Source of the DNA: Undaria pinnatifida
Lineage: Eukaryota > Sar > Phaeophyceae > Laminariales > Alariaceae
NCBI GenBank assembly: GCA_012845835.1
Contig: JABAKD010000002.1
Coordinates: 24,532,518-24,596,517 of the forward strand
Direction of reading: 5' to 3'
DNA: 64,000 bases
The position numbers and the translations under genes were made by a program. A model generated the notes under the pieces. It was not told where the DNA came from, made no database searches, and worked only from the letters and a program-made list of their open reading frames with translations. Below, piece by piece: positions 59,455-64,000 of this stretch (the first letter of the stretch is position 1; every line of letters starts with the position of its first letter).

Positions 59455-61429
59455 TGAAACGATAGTTTGTCATTGACCCAACGGTAATACTACGTTAATG
59501 CAACGAAACTCTCCGTGGGTTGACAGGTGACCCGACGGAACCTCTCGGTGGGTTGGAAGGTGACTCGGCTTTTTTTTTTCCTGACCGGAAAGTTTTTCCG
59601 CCAGTCAGTGCACGCGGTGTAGTTGTTTATGAAGAATTGGCTACGTATCAAGATGACGGCGATCGCGAGTTCGACGATACGGCGCCGATGATCTCCGTCT
59701 TTAGGCCCTTGACTACGGGGAGGTTTTAAAATGACGATTACTTGGGGCCCTGACACTCCCACGAGCGGCGTTTGAACGAAATGGGGATGGCTTTTTGGGA
59801 GGGGGCGTACTCAGTTGTTGGTTGCGGAAGTCAGTTGGCCATTGACCACGCATTCAATTCGAAACGGAGGCACCGGTGGGGATTTTTGTAGTTGTTGTCC
59901 CCTTTTTTGCTCTCGACGTGCGAAAAGATAAAAGAGCGCAGAGAAACCGTGCATTATTACGAAGTGGCGATGGCTTTGTGGATGCAGGGGGGGAGGGGGG
60001 GGGGAGATCGTGATTGTCCCCCTGTTTTACTTTTTGTGCTCTTTGAAGTGCGAAAAGAGCGCGGAAGAGATGGATGGTCTGCACGTGCTGTTCTGGTGAC
60101 GCGGCCTGCGTGCCGCCCCCCCCCCGCCGTCAGAGCTCATGGGCGGTGATATAGTCAGCGACCTCAAGAGCTGTTATTTTGTGGTAATACAAGTATTGCA
60201 GTACACCGACCGAGAACGCACTTGAACGTTTGCAGTGGTCTGATTCGGCCTTCAGATAGATTACACCTGGGGTAGATGCCTAAACTGGTACTCCCTGCTA
60301 TCGTCTCTCGTTTAGTTCCGTTGAGCGCCAGCTATTTTATTGCTATGGTGTGGTGTGGTACGCAGTCCGAGCGTGAACGGCGGTATGCTCAGGTCATTTC
60401 GCTTCCCAGATAGATATGTAGATGCCACTTTCTTCGGAGGCGTGAGTTTTTTTTCCACGTTTCTTCTTTTCGACACGAAAAAAAGAAGATTTACCCGTAA
60501 GGAGTACTACGCGGAGCAGTACTCGTATTCGCAGTCAGTAGACGAGTGTATCATACTGGACTTTTTAACTGCTTAGCCTCAGCTCAGCAGAAGAAAAATC
60601 ATGTACGAAATGAAAATAAAAAACGGACCGGTAACGATTTCCTTCTGCGAAAACAAAGCTCGGTGCAGGGAATTCGAGGGAAGGAAGAAACGAACCGGTT
60701 TACTTTTCTCAATTCAGTCTCATGACTTTAGAAGCAAATAGCAAAGAAACAGTGGCAGTGACAGTGTTGTTTGTCTGTTTTTCGTTTCGTGCTGTCGTGT
60801 AATTGTCCCTGTCGGCCTTGTTTCGTCGTTGCCTGTCGCCCTTGCGATCAGATTCCCCCGTTCATTATTGTACCGGTAAAAAGCAAAGTTGTTACAATCA
60901 TGGCAGCTGTAAAGTTGGACCAGATTGGTGGATATGCTCAGTTTTGCAAGCTGCATGGGTTCATAATGCGTCGGTCGCGCGCACTTTACGTCCGTAATGG
61001 CGCCCCTCCTGGATGGTACCCGTGGTCAACAGGTATTCGCCAGTATCCCGGGATTTCTACATAACGCGAATACCTACTATACCCCGAGTAATCGAACTAC
61101 TTACAAATACGTTCTTACTCTTTATGCCCCGCCCCTCTATGGCGGGCAGGGCTAGCCGACAGAAGCTCGCGTTCTCCGTCTAAAAACGCACTTAGGTATA
61201 TCAACCAGTAACCAGCGAAGACACTGATCGCTGCTGCTGCTGCTGTGTGCAAGAAGAGCTCGGGGGCGATGGCACACGGCATAGCATGACACGACACGCG
61301 ACCAACGGGTTTCTGCGTTCTCCCTCAACAAAAACAACAACTACGGTATATATACCTGGCTATGTACCTTACCAGCGCCAGGGTTATGTACTTTTTTGCA
61401 GGCCCTGCGTCCCGTTACCTTTGCGCTAG
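59455..61429. other. Intergenic between APC1 and the satellite
   Basis: It holds a LINE-like 3' end (59808-59885), a duplicated segment with TGTCCCC..GTGCGAAAAGA (59895 and 60015), and a weak family B-like stretch (60900-60990). No gene was recognised. The APC1 transcript end must lie near 59455. Confidence 0.5.
59808..59885 (-). mobile_element. LINE-like 3' end with C-tail
   Basis: The minus strand carries the CGAATTGAATGCGTGGTCAATG block in register with the 43.6-kb copy, and ends CAACTGAGTACGCCCCCTCCC. Confidence 0.5.
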
Positions 61430-62130
61430 ATGTGACCGACCGACCGGCCGACCTGGTCCGTCGGTTTGTTGGTTGGCTGGTCGATTGAAAGATCGGTCGG
61501 TGCTGTGTAGTGCAAGAAGAGCACGTGATGACACACACCTAAGACACTCTTTCCATCCTCCCTTAAGATCGTCAATAACTTAGTGTAGCTGTTTTATATA
61601 TCAGGCACCAGGTACATGCCCTCTCTTCGGAATATGCGCCCTATTGTCGCCGTCGGTCGCTCGCACTCCGACCGAGATTTCGGCCGGTAGGTATGTCGGT
61701 CGGTCGAGATCCGATCGGTCGGTAGGGTGGTTGGTCGATAGATCGGTATTGTCGATGGTCGGCGGTAGCTCCATTCACTCGTTCACAGCGAATCTCCAGC
61801 GACAGGTATACCGGTCGGCCGGTCGACCCCCCATCAACCGATCGAGCTCGGATCGGTCGTTCGATCTGCGATCGATGGGTGGGCTGGTCCGTCGATAGGT
61901 CGGGCTGGTCGGTACGGCAATGACTCCACTAACAGCGAACTTCCGGCGGCAGGTATGTCGGTCGGTCGGTCGAGCTCCGATCTGCCGGTCGAGCTCAGAT
62001 CGGTCGGAAGGGTAGTTGCTCGAGCTCTGATCGATCGGTAGGTTGGTCGATTGACCTCCGATGGGTCAGTAGGTCTAGTTTGATCTGTCGATAGGTCCGT
62101 ATGGTCGGTACGGCGGCGGTGGCCCCATTC
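61430..62130. repeat. GGTCGGTCGAT-type satellite
   Basis: A degenerate array built from GGTCGGT, GATCGGTC, CGATCGGT and GGTTGGTCGAT words, interrupted twice by similar 60-bp unique segments (about 61740-61810 and 61905-61955, with CAGCGAA and GGCGGCAGGTAT/GCGACAGGTAT). It stops 6 bp before the aldo/keto reductase stop codon. Confidence 0.8.
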
Positions 62131-62135
62131 ACTCG

Positions 62136-64000
62136 TCATTCACAACTGGCGGCAGCGGAGTCCAGGGCGGCCACCTCTTCCGCAGATAGCCGCCATCCGA
62201 GGGCGCCACAATTCTCGCTGGCCTGTGTGTCCGTTCGGCGTCGGGGGGGAAGGGTATATATAGATTATTCATAGCGCAGAGGGCCGCACTTGTTATTTTG
62301 AAGCAGGTATTGGTACCTATTGCTTGTTTTCAGTCGGAGCGTTTTTTGTTGTTATTTTTGTGACCGAGGGCTAGATTTCAAGGAAATGAGCTAACGTGAC
62401 AACACCATCATCACCAGTGCAGAGGCTGCGACGTGCCTGTACTTGCCGGGGGGGTGTTCTCATTTGTTCTTGGTTGCTTGTCTATTCATGGCTGGGTGTA
62501 TTTTTTCGCTCTTGTCTCTTTCAGTTTGTTGAGCTCGACTTGCGACCACGGACGGCTATAACAACAACAAACACAGACAACAGACAACACCAAACAACAG
62601 TGGCCGGCATCGGCATAGTGGTCGGAAGCTCTATTCAGCGCCCGTCGGGAATCCCGAGGAAGCCACTGATAAGCTCGACGGCGTACCCGTCTGGAATCGA
62701 AGCGCGTCCACTACAATGCACAGGGAACATTCGCCCCCCCCCCCCCAAGGCTGCGCGGTTGTTTTCGTGTCATTTGCACAGCAGTATCCGTGGTTTCACG
62801 GCGCAGATTCTTCACATTGACCCTATTGAAGCCCATGTCTAGCGACCACAAAAAAAAAGGAACATGAGCGCGACCTTAACACACATCTAGGAATATCGTG
62901 CAGAAGTACTATTAACAATATATCCACGCTATGCGCGTGTCGCACAGCTCCATGCATTGTAGTTCTGTTTTGTACACATCCCCTACCCCAAGCAGCATGG
63001 ACCGTTTCGTGTGGCCAATGCCGTAACCGTAATTTTTACTTCACTTTCTTTCTGGCGGAAGCTCCGAAAAGGTCAATGAAGGTAAGCAATTTTATGTAAA
63101 AGGGGAAGATGCCGTACGGTCGAAACGTCACCTGTCTGGTGTTCTTTGCGCCGGGGATCGGGATCGCCCCCTTCGCGATGCACCAGTTCAGCGACACCTG
63201 GGCAGGTGTTTTGTCTCTGCCAGGGCGGGGGGGGCACGTAGGGGGTTCAAAAATCCAGACGGCAGGAGGGGGGGGGGGAGGGAGGGGGGGGGGGGGGAGA
63301 TCACATTGGGTGGCACAAATAGTCTTCGGTTTAGTTTGTGAACGCTTCCGCTATTTTTGAGCACTACCGCCATGATCCACTAAAAAACAAAACGAGCATC
63401 GGTCAATAGTGTGTAGGGAAGCGGATATCTGCACGGTCGCACTCGCTCTAACATTACTGTACTACCGAGGATCGGCTACACCACTAGTTAACGTTGATTT
63501 TTGTCGCTTCCACTTAATGCTTGGCATCTATCGCAACCCGAGCACGAAAAAAACAAGCAACCCGAGCACGAAAAAAACAAGGGTAGATCGGCGGTGAGGG
63601 CAATGATGGAGCACCAACGGCTGGAGCCTAACCCCCCGTCCAACTGTCGGCACGCTGCGGAGACACAGCAGTAGCAGCAGCACGAGAGTCAGGCCCCTCC
63701 GTCGTGCCGTTCGTGTTCGCAAGACGGTAATGACTAGCTGGCTCGTTCCACCGCGCAGCGAGTACCGTAGAGTACCGTAGAGTGCACCATAGAGTATCAT
63801 AGTCTTGGGGAGAACTCTACACAAGGCGATTGATTAAGCATGTCTAATGTTCGGGAGTTTATGGGATGGCGGGCAGGAGCACGTGCATAAAAAAATGACG
63901 AACAGTAAGGCCAGAGCACTGGCAGATCAGGCGCTACAACGCAACATAAATGACGCACCTCGGGGCTCCGATTTCTTCGAGCTTGGCGACAAGAGGTCTT
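62136..64000 (-). CDS. Aldo/keto reductase, C-terminal exons (partial)
   Basis: Exons in order of translation are 64000-63959 (continues outside), 63216-63132 and 62222-62136, with matching phases. The product is an NAD(P)H-dependent oxidoreductase of the aldo/keto reductase superfamily. The first piece reads RPLVAKLEEIGAPR. The second reads DKTPAQVSLNWCIAKG and AIPIPGAKNTRQ, the family's signature near the cofactor-binding end, where the GAK lysine and following residues contact the NADPH phosphate. The last reads ASENCGALGWRLSAEE and then VAALDSAAASCE before TGA. The (Y)-catalytic part of the barrel is outside the window. Similar signatures occur in plastid-targeted plant reductases, but substrate and location cannot be read from this fragment. 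Introns are 742 and 909 bp. The gene converges on APC1. Confidence 0.85.
63533..63580. repeat. 24-bp unit, two exact tandem copies
   Basis: GCAACCCGAGCACG followed by an A-rich end occurs twice in tandem within the aldo/keto reductase intron. Confidence 0.85.

Noticed and set aside
62396-62842. 148-codon plus-strand frame
   Set aside because: Lies opposite the last intron of the aldo/keto reductase, contains a C-tailed LINE-like fragment, and has no domain.
1-64000. CRISPR arrays, operons, bacterial ribosome sites, viral genes
   Set aside because: Clearly spliced nuclear DNA; the tandem repeats lack regular spacers, and no viral protein was recognised.

Overview
The window is nuclear DNA from a eukaryote with large spliceosomal introns. 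Exons are GC-rich and use GT..AG sites, introns run 0.2 to 3.6 kb, coding exons carry long Gly, Ser and acidic low-complexity insertions, neighbouring genes alternate strand, and the rest is dense in transposon debris and simple repeats. This fits a brown alga (Phaeophyceae, Ectocarpus-like) or a related stramenopile. That placement is an inference; no marker gene proves it.

Four gene models are supported. (1) 7516-9659 (+): a two-exon hypothetical protein with a tyrosine-rich tail. (2) 29166-36465 (-): a protein with a PX domain, a GOLD domain and a long C-terminal coiled coil, probably a phosphoinositide-binding membrane-trafficking factor. (3) 37012-59454 (+): the complete APC1 subunit of the anaphase-promoting complex in 11 exons; nearly all junctions were placed by reading-frame phase and by similarity to animal APC1. 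(4) 62136-64000 (-): the last three exons of an aldo/keto reductase that continues beyond the window. The PX-GOLD gene and APC1 are divergent, with about 0.5 kb between their starts. APC1 and the aldo/keto reductase are convergent. No shared pathway is evident; the order looks like the ordinary alternating-strand layout.

Region by region. 1-7.5 kb: almost nothing recognisable, only short repeats and weak ORFs. 7.5-9.7 kb: the hypothetical gene, whose intron holds a minisatellite. 9.7-29 kb: gene-poor and repeat-rich. It contains 3' ends of LINE-like elements with C-rich tails, a very small LTR-flanked element (TRIM-like) with a tRNA-like interior nested inside another copy's LTR, a second copy at 17.1 kb, elements with about 115-bp inverted repeats, and an (ACT)n/(AGT)n inverted microsatellite. 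29-59.5 kb: the two large genes, with introns full of repeats (a foldback element, an apparently exact 438-bp tandem duplication, a repeat family shared by both genes, LINE remnants). 59.5-64 kb: a GGTCGGTCGAT-type satellite next to the aldo/keto reductase stop codon.

The observations most worth follow-up are the tRNA-containing TRIM-like element and its nested insertion, the LINE tails that end in C-runs instead of A-runs, the 18 exact copies of TACC(A/T)GGTA confined to non-coding DNA, and the PX-GOLD-coiled-coil architecture.
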